Shown: positions 1 to 9,369, counted from the first letter of the stretch. The stretch is 64,000 bases of DNA from Closterium sp. Naga37s-1 (GCA_947471745.1 CANJKZ010000418.1:124001-188000), one strand, 5' to 3'. Notes: a model not told the origin generated them from the sequence alone. Numbers and translations: made by a program.

Positions 1-519
1 GTGGGGGATCTTGTAGGGGCTGCTCAGGCCGGGACCCCCTTGGACACGCTCCAGTCGTCGGCGCATCTCCTTCTTGCAGTATCGGCGTGCATGCGCTCGA
101 TGCTTGAGGTGGAGGGGGCGGAGCCGTACACGATGTAGGCCTCCGCCGCGTGTAGAATTGCATGCCGCGCCTCTTGCTCTTGCCTACCCCCTTGCCTTGT
201 GTGTTTGTATGCCCTTTATATGCCGAACTCGCGTCTTGTGTCTTGCCACCCCTAACGCGCGGCCGAAGGCCGCCGGCGCGAGCCGCCGAAAGTGAAACAC
301 CAACGAAATAATGAGGTAGGCAAGGCACGGAGGGCCCCTTAAATAGGACCAGAGGGAGAGGGCAGAGGGAAGAGGGAGAGGGCTGGATGCTAAGGCCTTC
401 TCTCTCTCGCTCTCTCTCCGCCGAAAGTGAAACACCAACGAAATAATGAGGTAGGCAAGGCACGGAGGGCCACCAGAGGGAGAGGGCAGAGGGAAGAGGG
501 AGAGGGCTGGATGCTAAGG

Positions 520-522
<3 letters not shown>
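1..522 (-). mobile_element. 5' end of a second LINE copy, cut by the window edge
   Basis: These bases match about 5359-5921 with only scattered differences, so they are the 5' part of a second copy of the LINE at 603-5921, in the same minus orientation. The copy carries the same two tandem leader units and the same TATA-like signals. It continues beyond base 1. Together with the next element it forms a head-to-tail pair with (CT)n at the junction. The alternative that this is a long direct terminal repeat of one element cannot be excluded without sequence to the left. Confidence 0.7.
296..522 (-). repeat. Two tandem leader units, left LINE copy
   Basis: Two units of about 105-125 bp (from about 296 and from about 419), each starting near GCCGAAAGTGAAACACC and ending at AAGGCCTTCTCTC. 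The first unit contains CCTTAAATAGG (TATTTAAGG on the minus strand), which the second lacks. The matching pair in the right copy lies at 5674-5921. Confidence 0.8.

Positions 523-602
<80 letters not shown>
523..602. repeat. (CT)40 microsatellite between two LINE copies
   Basis: Perfect CT dinucleotide run of 80 bases. On the minus strand it is (GA)n immediately after the 3' end of the LINE at 603-5921, and it precedes the leader of the next copy. It is either a target microsatellite or a simple-sequence tail. Confidence 0.95.
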
Positions 603-603
<1 letters not shown>

Positions 604-723
604 AATGGACCGTGTATTAGCTGAAGGGTGGTACAAAGGTTTGAAGCAGACACATGCAAACTAGGCAAACAAGCAGACCTATCAACCATCACCTACTCCC
701 CTCCCCCCCCCTGCTGTCCGACC

Positions 724-1893
724 TTAGTGGTCGGACGGGGGCTCGATCAGCTGGTGCAGCTGCCCCTCGTTGAGAGGGGCCCACGGCCCTTGCAGGCTGA
801 GCTCGTCCGCCTCCAGGGCCTCGTTGGTCTTGGTGCGGAGGGCGTTTGCCTGCGCCCTCTGGAGGCACACGCTCCAGCGCTGGCGGTACTCCGTCAGCAG
901 CTTGGCAGCCTCTCGAGAGGTAGGGGCCGCGTTGTAGCGGAGCTTCGCAGCCAGCTCCGCGCACTGCCGCAGGTAAGCCAGTACCCCCGGCGACGGGTAG
1001 CCGTAGGTCTCCACGGCCAAGGCGTGGAACCCCACCCACGCATTCCGTCCCGCATATTTCTCCTCCTTCCGAGCAGCTGCCGCCCTAGCCGCCCAACCAG
1101 GTGCGCGGTTGCAGTTCTCGTCCTGGAAGGACACTGGGTCGGTCACGGTCACATCACAAAGCCACACTTCTCCGGTCAGGGGATGGCGGATGGAGACATC
1201 CGCTTTAAGGTTTTCAACCAGAGAGTAGGCATAGGTCTCCTTGTGAACCGTGAAGCCTGCTTCCGCCCCTATCCTTGCGATTTCATCCCTGAGGGCATGG
1301 TGTGTGGCAGTCCTCCCTTTCCCCTTTTCGCAGCGCATAAGGTGATTCGGGAGGCGGTCATCAGGGAAGGTGGTGCGGTATCGGCAGTCGCACCGCCTTG
1401 GGACAGGGAGGGGGAGGCCTAGGCGGAAGGAGGAAGCAGTAGAGTGTTGGGAGTGGCCCAGCCTCAGCGCAGAAGACAGTGGGATTGCCAGCAGCCAGTC
1501 CCCTGCTCCTGGGCCCAGCAGGGACTGCATCCGCTGAGCATGCCCTGAGAGGGGGTTTGGGCGCATACGCCGCGCCGTGTTCAGCACTCGGAGGTAGCGG
1601 CGGGTGTGGACCGCCAGGGCCAGGGACTGCTGGAGCTTCAGTCCCTTGGGGTCGCTCTTACCTGCCTGAAGGGCCTCCAGGCCGTCAGGGGGCAGGGCCG
1701 CTTCAGCTGCAGCTAGGCGCGAGGGCAGGGCCGCTGCGGAGTCCGGGGCGGAGTCCATAAGGGGGAGCAGTGCGGCTATGGCGGGGTGTAGGGAGTCGGC
1801 TAGCGAGTGCAGGAGGTGAGCCGCGCCGACCGCCGAAGCGAGGTACGCGTAACTCCCTTCCACGGCCGGGTCCGTAATGCCCAAACCCCCCAA
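724..1893 (-). CDS. LINE ORF2 C-terminal part: RT thumb, CCHC knuckle and restriction-enzyme-like endonuclease
   Basis: This 389-residue frame continues the RT frame after a frameshift. It opens with GGLGI, typical of the RT thumb border. A zinc knuckle follows (C168, C170, H184, C188), then an ADVS...CDVTVTD segment (D232, D247) that fits the PD-(D/E)XK fold used by REL-type LINEs to nick their target. The true protein is expected to be one ORF2 polypeptide with the frame at 1703-4387. Function is inferred from family: target-primed reverse transcription, with the endonuclease cutting the insertion site. Confidence 0.8.
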   Translation of the reverse strand: MGGLGITDPAVEGSYAYLASAVGAAHLLHSLADSLHPAIAALLPLMDSAPDSAAALPSRLAAAEAALPPDGLEALQAGKSDPKGLKLQQSLALAVHTRRYLRVLNTARRMRPNPLSGHAQRMQSLLGPGAGDWLLAIPLSSALRLGHSQHSTASSFRLGLPLPVPRRCDCRYRTTFPDDRLPNHLMRCEKGKGRTATHHALRDEIARIGAEAGFTVHKETYAYSLVENLKADVSIRHPLTGEVWLCDVTVTDPVSFQDENCNRAPGWAARAAAARKEEKYAGRNAWVGFHALAVETYGYPSPGVLAYLRQCAELAAKLRYNAAPTSREAAKLLTEYRQRWSVCLQRAQANALRTKTNEALEADELSLQGPWAPLNEGQLHQLIEPPSDH

Positions 1894-4387
1894 GGTAACG
1901 GGGAGCGCTGCCTGCCGCCAAATACGCCTCCTTTCTGCGTTGCTCCTTGGCGCGACAATGTGCGCGGCCTCTAGGAACGCGTGGAGCAGCCGCCCCCCAT
2001 GCCGACCATTCTGCTGTGGGCAGGACCTCCAGCGGGGTAGTCCTTGCCAGGAAGGAGGCGCGGCGGCTGACGCAACGTGTGAGGAGGAGGAGGCAGAGCT
2101 GCGGGTCCATTTGCGCTAGCAACGGGAGCGGTTCAGCTGCTGCCGTAAGTCTGTCCCTGACTGCCGCGGCGCAGCCCTGCGTTGTGCCGACGGGGCTGCC
2201 GAGGATTTGCAGCCCTTCGGTCGAGATGGTGATGCCGGGGGGGACGGAGGCAGGGTCAATTGGGGCGGCGGACCAAGCCGCGCACTTAGCAGGGTTGTGA
2301 AGGAGCCCCATGGAGGCGAGCGCGGCTGTGAGGTGGTCGAAGGCCGCGGCGCAGGCAGGCGCATCACCGAGCAGCGTGATGTCGTCGGCGTAGGCGAGTA
2401 GGACCACCTGCACGTGAGCCGCTGCAGTCGCAACGAGGCAGGGGTGGATGCTGGCGGCGAATAGAAGGGGGCCGAGGGGATCACCTTGGCGGACCCCCCT
2501 GGTGCTTTGCAGTGGAGCCGCTGCGAACTCATGGTCGAGGAAGAGCGAGGAGGGGACTCCGTAAGACAGGCGGACCAGGGGGGTGAGGCTCTCGAGCGCT
2601 TCGTTCCTCAACCCCTCGAACACCGCTCTCCTCTCGACCGCGTTGAACGCGTTCGCGAGGTCGATCTGTAGCGCTACTGCCGCGGGATGGACCTCCAGGT
2701 AAGTACGTGCCGTGTGTATAGCGGCCTCAATGCCCCCCGCTACCGCCACGCCGAACTGAAGGGGGACGAAGTGAGATCTAGCTGCGGGCGCGATCAGGAA
2801 AAGAGCGGCTTTGGAGATGATCCGAAGTAGGCATTCCCCAACCGCGATCGGCCTCGTCCCACCGTGCGGTTTCGTGAAGGCCAAAAGACGAGAGGCGGTA
2901 AGTAGCTCTCCCGCAACGGCTGGTAGCTTCCCTGCCAGAGCCGTGTTGGTGAGGGCTAGGAGGTGGGTGAAGACTTCGGCGTTTCCTAGTGCTGCATCAC
3001 GGAGATGTTCGAAGGTAGTTCCTGAGGGGCCCGCCCCCACTCCATTGGGGAGCTTGGCGATGATCCGTCTGAAGTCACGGGCTTCGATAGCGGGAGGGTT
3101 TTCCGCTATGGCAGCGTGCAGCCAATCAGGTAGCGGTTGGGATGCAGGTGGGTGTCTCGTCCTGAGGGCCTCGAGAACTTCAGGTGAAGCAGGCGACACG
3201 GGCGTGGCTTGCAGGGATTGCAACGATTTTGAGAGGTTACCACGCTTCGCCAGGCCCTCCGCTCTGGCGAGAATTCCAGTTGTGTCAGGTGCGTGGCGAG
3301 GCTGCGGGGGGAGGGAGATCGATTCGGCAGCTTCTTCGTAGAGGCCGGCCCAGAGCCCTTGGCGAAATCGCAGGAGCCTGTTCATCATTGCGCTCCAGTC
3401 CGGCTTAAGAGCTGACGAGGAGCGAAGAAGTAAGCGAGGGAGGAAGGTGAGTAACATCCAGCCAGGTTCTGACTCGGGGTTGGCTGCCAGGTGGAGTAAC
3501 GGTGTCAGCAGGCAAATCGCGAAAGACTCGCGAAGGTCTTTTGGAGGGTGGCGGGCGACTGGGGGTTGGCGACTGTCTCGCAGCGGGCCAATGTCCCAGT
3601 CGGCAACCTGGGCGAACAGGTCAGTATTTTTCGCCAGGTCGTCGGGTTTGAGCATTGGGGGGGTCGGAATTGGGGCTGCTGAATTCTCATTGGCTGTCGC
3701 AGAGTCAACTCCAGTCTCTGTCGCGGCTCGATTTCCCCCCCTTGCGTGATTTCCCCCCGCGGCTCGGTTCTGAGCTGTGGTTCGGTTGGCAGGTTCGCCT
3801 CGGACATTTGGGCTAGGGAGCTCCTCTCCTCGAAGCAAAAGTTCCAACTCCTCCTCGTCCTCCCCAGCTTCTGCTCCCAACATCCCCTCTCTTTCAGGGT
3901 TAAAAACAGGGTCACCCTCGTCACTTTCCTCATTCTCCACTTCCTCCTCTGCCTCCTCGCTAAGCGGTTCCTCGCCGCCCTCCGCGCCGTTTCGCATCAG
4001 CCTTTCCGCATTTCTCGCGTAGCCGCTTGCACCAGTGCGGCGCCTGTTTGAACCTCGTGTTCCACCACCTCTTCGTCCTCTCACGTTACCTCGTCGTCCG
4101 CGGCGGCTGCCGCGTCCTACGTGGATTCCACGCGTTGCTCTTCCAACGGCAGCTCCCTCGCGCCCTGTCTGCGGCGCCGCGACCGTCTCGTTTTCGCTTC
4201 GTCGGCGCGCTGGCGTCGGCTGCGGTACGATCGGGGGTGATGGACCCATCCGCGAGACGGGATCCGGAGCTGGAGGGTTCCGCGGAGAGCGCGCTGCCGG
4301 AGCCTGCGCCTGCCGGGCCTCGTCCGCGTCTCCTTGCGCACCCCTCCGCAAGCGAGCCCGTTCGCCGCTTCGAGCGGGTGCAAACAC
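1703..4387 (-). CDS. LINE ORF2: reverse transcriptase
   Basis: Open frame of 894 residues. It opens on a GTG; the first ATG is at 4249. The N-terminal third is RG-rich then acidic (NPER, EEELELL). The core includes PNGVGAGPSG (RT domain 0), IDLANAF near residue 575, RQGDPLGPLLFA near 632-643 and the catalytic YADD at 666-669. After about base 2000 the frame loses sense; the matching thumb sequence is in the next frame (see 724-1893). A run of six C at 1993-1998 is the likely slip site. Whether this is a mutation, an assembly error or programmed frameshifting cannot be told here. Confidence 0.85.
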   Translation of the reverse strand: MFAPARSGERARLRRGAQGDADEARQAQAPAARSPRNPPAPDPVSRMGPSPPIVPQPTPARRRSENETVAAPQTGREGAAVGRATRGIHVGRGSRRGRRGNVRGRRGGGTRGSNRRRTGASGYARNAERLMRNGAEGGEEPLSEEAEEEVENEESDEGDPVFNPEREGMLGAEAGEDEEELELLLRGEELPSPNVRGEPANRTTAQNRAAGGNHARGGNRAATETGVDSATANENSAAPIPTPPMLKPDDLAKNTDLFAQVADWDIGPLRDSRQPPVARHPPKDLRESFAICLLTPLLHLAANPESEPGWMLLTFLPRLLLRSSSALKPDWSAMMNRLLRFRQGLWAGLYEEAAESISLPPQPRHAPDTTGILARAEGLAKRGNLSKSLQSLQATPVSPASPEVLEALRTRHPPASQPLPDWLHAAIAENPPAIEARDFRRIIAKLPNGVGAGPSGTTFEHLRDAALGNAEVFTHLLALTNTALAGKLPAVAGELLTASRLLAFTKPHGGTRPIAVGECLLRIISKAALFLIAPAARSHFVPLQFGVAVAGGIEAAIHTARTYLEVHPAAVALQIDLANAFNAVERRAVFEGLRNEALESLTPLVRLSYGVPSSLFLDHEFAAAPLQSTRGVRQGDPLGPLLFAASIHPCLVATAAAHVQVVLLAYADDITLLGDAPACAAAFDHLTAALASMGLLHNPAKCAAWSAAPIDPASVPPGITISTEGLQILGSPVGTTQGCAAAVRDRLTAAAEPLPLLAQMDPQLCLLLLTRCVSRRASFLARTTPLEVLPTAEWSAWGAAAPRVPRGRAHCRAKEQRRKEAYLAAGSAPRYLGGFGHYGPGRGRELRVPRFGGRRGSPPALASRLPTPRHSRTAPPYGLRPGLRSGPALAPSCS

Positions 4388-4492
4388 TTCCCCATCGGCC
4401 TGCCGCGCGCCCCACCTCGCCGCGCCTGTACGTGTTGCGTCGAACCGCCCGGACGGTCAGCCGCGGCATGAGCGCGGGTGCTCGCCTCCACG

Positions 4493-5522
4493 TCAGCCTC
4501 CTCGGCCGCCCTTCTCCTGAGCATCGCGAGCACTATCAGCGCGGGGAGGGGGATCAGCGTTCCCCTGCACGTCCTCGCTCTCCTCGCCGCCCATCCCCTC
4601 GTGGTCGGGCAGGCCAGCGCTCACCCCGAGCGCGATCCCCCGCGCAACACTCTTCGCGGCGATCTCCGGCGACGCGGGGGAGGGGGTCGCCTGGGCGTCG
4701 CTGGGATTCGGGTTGCCGCGAGCAGTCCCCCCCGCGTCCACATTCGGCTGGTTCCGGGGGACGGCGGGGCCGGCGGAATGGCGGAGGGCGAGGCGGGAAT
4801 GGCAACCAGCCGGATCCTGCCCTCGATCGCGCCGCGAACACGTTCGTGGAGGTGGTGAGGCAGGCCCGGGCGAGTGGGGCGCCGACTCACGTCCACATTG
4901 AGGTGACCAACGGTCCCCCCTTCGCCGCGGACCCCGGCCAGGTTGCTCCTCTGCGCGCGCCGACGCTGCGCGAATATCAGCCCGCGCGTGAGGGGAGGGC
5001 TCAGTTCCGCACCCCCCGTCAGGTCCCCGGCTTCTCTGCGCCGCGCTTATCTGTTGGCCGAACTCCAGGCTGGCCGACGGCGTTTCCGCGCGAAGCACTG
5101 ACTGCACCTCCCCCCACTCGCGCGGGGAGAGACCCCATGCTGACCATGTGCAGGATTCTGAATCTAGCGGAGGCGTGCGAGGTGGTGGCGAACTTGCAGC
5201 TGGCGGTGTGTGGGGCCACGCGGAGCTTTCCGAGCAGTTTCGGTCCAGGATCCCGAGGATCCTGCGTGACTTTGGCAGAATCGCTCGAGTCACCGTTGGC
5301 ACCCGTGTCGGATGCGCCCGCCGGGGTAGCTCCCTTAGCCCGTACTTTCCCCCGCCACGTGGGGGATCTTGTAGGGGTTGCTCAAGCCGGGACCCCCTTG
5401 GACACGCTCCAGTCGTCGGCGCATCTCCTTCTTGCAGTATCGGCGTGCATGCGCTCGATGCTTGAGGTGGAGGGGGCGGAGCCGTACACGATGTAGGCCT
5501 CCGCCGCGTGTAGAATTGCATG
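4493..5522. other. LINE region upstream of the RT frame, open on both strands (ORF1 candidate)
   Basis: On the minus strand an ATG at about 5522 opens a frame to 4493, in phase with the RT frame. It is Pro/Arg/Ser-rich and has no motif I know. On the plus strand a frame is open from 4027 (ATG at 4240) to 5496; it is RS-repeat rich, with a less biased C-terminal half. High GC can leave both strands open by chance. By family logic the minus frame would be ORF1. I cannot choose between them from composition alone. Confidence 0.4.
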
Positions 5523-5570
5523 CCGCGCCTCTTGCTCTTGCCCAGCTCCTTGCCTTTGTGTGTGTGAGTG

Positions 5571-5584
5571 CCCTTTATAAGCAG
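5571..5584 (-). promoter_or_regulatory. TATA-like element of the LINE
   Basis: CCCTTTATAAGCAG reads TTATAAAGGG on the minus strand. It lies about 50 bases upstream of the first minus-strand ATG (5522). The same site is kept in the left copy (CCCTTTATATGC, about 211-222). Further TATTTAAGG boxes lie in the leader units. Confidence 0.45.
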
Positions 5585-5673
5585 AACCCACGTTGTGTGT
5601 CTTGCCACCAGGAACGCGCGGCCGAAGGCCGCGTTTGCGAGCGGCGGCGGCCGAAGGCCGCCGGCGCGAGCCG

Positions 5674-5918
5674 CCGAAAAAGAAACACCCACGAAATAAT
5701 GAGGCAGGGAAGGCACAGAGGGCCCCTTAAATAGGCTCAGAGGGAGAGGGCAGAGGGAAGAGGGAGAGGGCTGGATGCTAAGGCCTTCTCTCTCTCGCTC
5801 TCGAGCCGCCGAAAAAGAAACACCCACGAAAAAATGAGGCAGGGAAGGCACAGAGGGCCCCTTAAATAGGCTCAGAGGGAGAGGGCAGAGGGAAGAGGGA
5901 GAGGGCTGGATGCTAAGG

Positions 5919-5921
<3 letters not shown>
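5674..5921 (-). repeat. Two tandem leader units of the LINE
   Basis: Two near-identical units, from about 5674 and about 5806, each with GAAAAAGAAACACCCACG, a CCCCTTAAATAGGC box and a purine-rich stretch ending in AAGGCCTTCTCTC. Tandem promoter-like monomers at a LINE 5' end are known, for instance, from mouse L1. A promoter role here is inference. Confidence 0.75.

Positions 5922-6013
<92 letters not shown>
5922..6013. repeat. (CT)46 microsatellite at the LINE 5' boundary
   Basis: Perfect CT run of 92 bases. The DNA beyond it (6014 on) does not match the LINE 3' end, so this run is not the tail of another copy. That favours insertion of the LINE into a pre-existing microsatellite. Confidence 0.95.
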
Positions 6014-6015
<2 letters not shown>

Positions 6016-6069
6016 GATACTCCATTCCGTTCCCGTATTCTCCTCCCCCTCTCTCCCCCCAGGCACGGG

Positions 6070-6128
6070 CTGAAGCGAGCCAAACGGCTGCGGAGGCACG
6101 TCCGGATGCATGTTCTGCCTTTTCTTAG
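6070..6128 (+). repeat. Extra copy of the ARAEASQTA exon
   Basis: CCCCAG then GCACGGGCTGAAGCGAGCC, a near copy of the exon at 6189, but it runs into TTTTCTTAGG without the donor GTAAGC. A duplicated, probably unused exon. Confidence 0.7.
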
Positions 6129-6188
6129 GGCGGGCGCTCAAATATAGAATCTTTCTCCTCCCCCACCACCACCCCCTTCTCCTGCCAG

Positions 6189-9100
6189 GCACGGGCTGAA
6201 GCGAGCCAAACCGCCGCAGAGGCACGTGCAGATGCATGGGCTGCCATTGCCAAGGTAAGCACGTGCCAGAGAACTTTGTTTCTCCGGCCCCCCTGTTCCC
6301 GCCACTGCCAGCGTAATCACATGCAGCTGTGCCTTCGCCCTCGAAACCCACCCTGTGAACTGCGTGCATGTGTAGACATGTTGTGCTGTATTTCGAAAGT
6401 TTTCCAAGAAAAATAGGAGAGATCGGGCCCGCGCTCCTTTTGAGGCGCCTCAAAACTCCTTTAGTGGCGCCTCAGAAGTTTTCCAAGAAAATAGAAAGAG
6501 AGATCGGGCCCGCACTCTTTCTCTCATCTACACCCCGTCCACTCCTCGTGTCCCTCCGCCCCTCCCTTCCTTTACAAGCGCACATGGAGGTGGATCTGTT
6601 GAAGCAGCAACGAGCAACGGCCATCAAGGCGAAGCAGACAGATGGAGGTGTTGCTTACCCTCAACACACTCCCCTCACCATCCCCTCTGCTCCCTCCCCT
6701 CTTCCTCTCTTCATCCCTTCTGGAGGCGCAGATGGAGGTGGACCGTGGACCTATTAAAGCAGCAGCTAGCAACGGCCATCAAGGCGAAGCAGACAGATGG
6801 AGGTGTTGCTTACCCTCAACACACTCCCTTTGCCCTCTGCAGGCGCAGATGGAGGTGGATCTGTTGAAGCAGCAACTAGCAACAGCCATCAAGGCGAAGC
6901 AGACTCCAATCCATCTAATCTCCCTCCTGCTTTCTCCCGCCTCCTCTCCTGCCACCCACCAGGCGCAGATGGAGGTGGATCTGTTGAAGCAGCAACTAGC
7001 AACAGCCATCAAGGCGAAGCAGACTCCAATCCATCTAATCTCCCTCCTGCTTTCTCCCGCCTCCTCTCCTGCCACCCACCAGGCGCAGATGGAGGTGGAT
7101 CTGTTGAAGCAGCAGCTAGCAACGGCCATCAAGGCGAAGCAGACTCCAATCCATCTAATCTCCCTCCTGCTTTCTCCCGCCTCCTCTCCTGCCACCCACC
7201 AGGCGCAGATGGAGGTGGTTCTGTTGAAGCAGCAACTAGCAACAGCCATCAAGGCGAAGCAGACTCCAATCCATCTAATCTCCCTCCTGCTTTCTCCCGC
7301 CTCCTCTCCTGCCACCCACCAGGCGCAGATGGAGGTGGATCTGTTGAAGCAGCAACTAGCAACAGCCATCAAGGCGAAGCAGACTCCAATCCATCTAATC
7401 TCCCTCCTGCTTTCTCCCGCCTCCTCTCCTGCCACCCACCAGGCGCAGATGGAGGTGGATCTGCTGAAGCAGCAGCTAGCAACGGCCATCAAGGCGAAGC
7501 AGCAAGCAGAGGACGAGATGGCGGAGGGGCAGGCCAAGGTGGTGGCGGCCCAGGCTGCCTCCGCTAGCGCACAGGCAGAGGCAGGGCAGATCAGGAAGGA
7601 CTTGAACGACTGCAGAATAAAGGTGGGTGAGGGATGCGGCGGGTGAGTGGGGAAAGGGGTTCTTGTGTACAAGACAGGAGGTCAAAGGGCGGAGGATGAG
7701 ATGGCGGAGGGGCAGGCCAATGTGGTGGCGGCCCAGGCTGCTTCTGCCAGCGCCCAGGCAGAGGCAGGGCAGATCAGAAAGGACTTCAACGATTGCAGAA
7801 TAAAGGTCGGTGGTTGAGGGTGGGAAGCAGGCGAGAATAACTCAACAACAACTCGTGTCTGTACAAATGTTACCACCCATGGTCACCCCACAGGGTGCAT
7901 GAGCTAGAGGCGGAGCTTGCCAAGAAGTTGGGGGCGGATGGGGGGATGGGGGGAAATGACCTTATTGATCGTGACTTTAGGCTGAGCCAATCATGTATCT
8001 ACAAATGTTACCACCCTTGCTTACTCCACAGGTGCACGAGCTAGAGGCGGAGCTGGCCAAGAGGTCAGGGGCGGATGGAGGGAGATGCCTCCGTACTGAG
8101 CCATGACTGTCTCAAATTGGTTCTTTGTCCATCATGTATTCACATGTGTTACCACCCTTGCTTACTCCACCACAGGTGCACGAGCTAGAGGCGGAGCTTG
8201 CAAAGAAGTCAGGGGCGGATGGGGGAATGGCGACGCTGCAAAAGGACTATGCTGCTGTGAAGAACGCCCTGGCTGATATGGAACAGGTGGGATGTGGTGG
8301 GGTGTGGTGGGATGGGACGCGGTGGGATGTGGTGGGGCGTGGGATGGTGGGGACATATTGGGTGAATGCAAGGGGGATGGCGGCACTGCAGAAGGAATAT
8401 GCTGCTGTGAGGAACGCCCTGGCAGATATGGAACAGGTGGGATGTGGGGCAGGTGGGATGTGGGATGTGGGGTGTGGGGGAGTAGGATGTGATTGGGTGG
8501 GTTGAGGGAGGAGGGATGAGGTATACAGTGGGAACATTTTGGGCTGCCCGTGCCTGCCCAATATTGGGGCAGGGAACATATTGGGTAACCGCGAGGGCCG
8601 CCCCTGCCTTCCCTTCCCCCTCCCAAAGCAGGAACTGACAACAGCCAGACCAGAACCACCCTGGCCGCAGAGCCTATTTTTGAGGTGCCTCAAAACGAGG
8701 TGACTTTTGAGTCGACGCAAAAGTCACCTGCTGACAACAGTCAGAACCACCCTGGCCACGGAGCCTATTCTTGAGGCGACTAAAAAACAACAGCTAAAAC
8801 CACCCTGGCCACAATGCAAGTGCGGTGCTTCCGGCTGGAAGTGGATGTGGCAGACTAAACACACACCCCACCCTACCCCACGCGCACCCCACCCTGCCCC
8901 TCTGATTCCACTCCCAACCCTACCAGGAACTCACTACTGCGAGAACAGCACTGGCAGCGGAGCAGGCAAGGTGTTTCTGGCTGGAGGTGGAGCTGGCAGA
9001 GTATCGGCAGCGGCTGGCAGGCATGGCAGATCTGGAGAGGGAGGTGGAGCTGCTGCAGCCTCTCCTGCACACATTTAAGCCCCATTTCACTCAGTTTTAC

Positions 9101-9369
9101 TCTTTTTACTCTGTTTTTTTTCCTGCTCCCCTTACCCCAACCCACCCGAACCCTATCAGGAGCTGACGACAGCACGTACCACGCTAGCAGCCGAACAAGC
9201 ACGGTGTTTCCGGCTGGAGGTGGAGGTGGCAGAGTATCGGCAGCGGCTGGCCGGCATGGCGGATCTGGAGAGGGAGGTGGAGCTGCTTCAGAGGCAGCAG
9301 GCTGCTGCTGATGCCATGGCTGCTGCTGCTGCCGGCAAGGGCAAGGGCTGGTGGGGAGGGGGGAGGTGA
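6189..9369 (+). CDS. 3' exons of a coiled-coil host gene (partial)
   Basis: Four phase-0 exons with clean AG/GT borders: 6189-6254 (ARAEASQTA..., 22 aa), 7443-7622 (AQMEVDLLKQQL..., 60 aa), 8176-8286 (VHELEAELAKK..., 37 aa) and 9160-9369 (ELTTARTTLAAEQ..., ending GKGKGWWGGGR and TGA). Heptad-like spacing and Ala/Glu/Lys/Gln content make this a long coiled coil. The 5' part of the gene is absent; the LINE lies directly upstream, so it may have split or truncated the gene. From memory, the end resembles the coiled-coil tail of plant kelch/acyl-CoA-binding proteins. This is a weak hypothesis with no search behind it. Most exons have extra copies nearby. Confidence 0.6.
6586..7442 (+). repeat. 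Array of 120-bp units, each holding the AQMEVDLLKQQ exon body
   Basis: Seven extra copies precede the exon at 7443: two diverged (from about 6586 and 6727), then five regular 120-bp units from 6843. Each unit has 60 bases of coiled-coil coding (AQMEVDLLKQQLATAIKAKQ) followed by 60 bases of pyrimidine-rich DNA ending CCACCCACCAG, a good 3' splice site. After AAGCAG the units read ACTCC, so no GT donor follows. The 40-codon unit stays open in frame. The units differ at only a few positions, so the expansion is recent. Confidence 0.9.
7687..7805 (+). repeat. Extra copy of the AEDEMAEGQA exon half
   Basis: Near copy of 7504-7622 (AEDEMAEGQANVVAAQ... to CRIK) with its own donor GTCGGT. The 5' half and acceptor of the exon are missing. 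Confidence 0.75.
7895..8092 (+). repeat. Two extra starts of the VHELEAEL exon
   Basis: Copies start at about 7895 and 8032 after CCACAG acceptors and match the first 18 or so codons of the exon at 8176 (VHELEAELAKK.GADGG), then diverge. Flanking intron bases (ACAAATGTTACCACCC) are copied too. Confidence 0.75.
8376..8436 (+). repeat. Extra copy of the MATLQKDYAAV exon end
   Basis: Near copy of 8227-8286, with a GTGGG donor. It lacks the first half of the exon and an acceptor. Confidence 0.7.
8632..9079 (+). repeat. Extra copies of the ELTTARTTLAAE exon
   Basis: Short copies near 8632 and 8731 (ACAACAG.CAGA.C.ACC) and a longer one from 8927 (CCAG then ELTTARTALAAEQARC...) that matches the terminal exon through VELLQ and then diverges. 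The longer copy has an acceptor and could in principle compete with 9160. Confidence 0.7.

Larger units (their letters stand above)
603..5921 (-). mobile_element. LINE (non-LTR retrotransposon) with REL endonuclease, near full length
   Basis: Reading the minus strand, the element has a leader of tandem TATA-bearing units (5921-5674), a TATAAAGG signal near 5575, a region open on both strands (5522-4493), an RT open frame (from 4387), an endonuclease frame ending at 724, then a 3' UTR of about 120 bp running into (GA)n. The RT has the IDLANAF, RQGDPLGP and YADD motifs. The C-terminal end has a CCHC knuckle and a PD-(D/E)XK-like site, as in R2/R4/NeSL-like or Utopia-type LINEs. No APE endonuclease is visible. 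Clade assignment needs a tree. One frameshift separates the RT and endonuclease frames. Confidence 0.85.

Noticed and set aside
390-692. Arg-Glu repeat peptide (and the same near 5872-6453)
   Set aside because: Simple translation of (GA)n.
628-1422. Plus-strand frame of 264 residues
   Set aside because: Antisense to the LINE endonuclease region, which has recognisable motifs on the minus strand.
6843-7442. Regular repeat-spacer array, superficially CRISPR-like
   Set aside because: A eukaryotic 120-bp tandem unit with coding plus intron-like halves; spacers are not unique and no cas genes exist.
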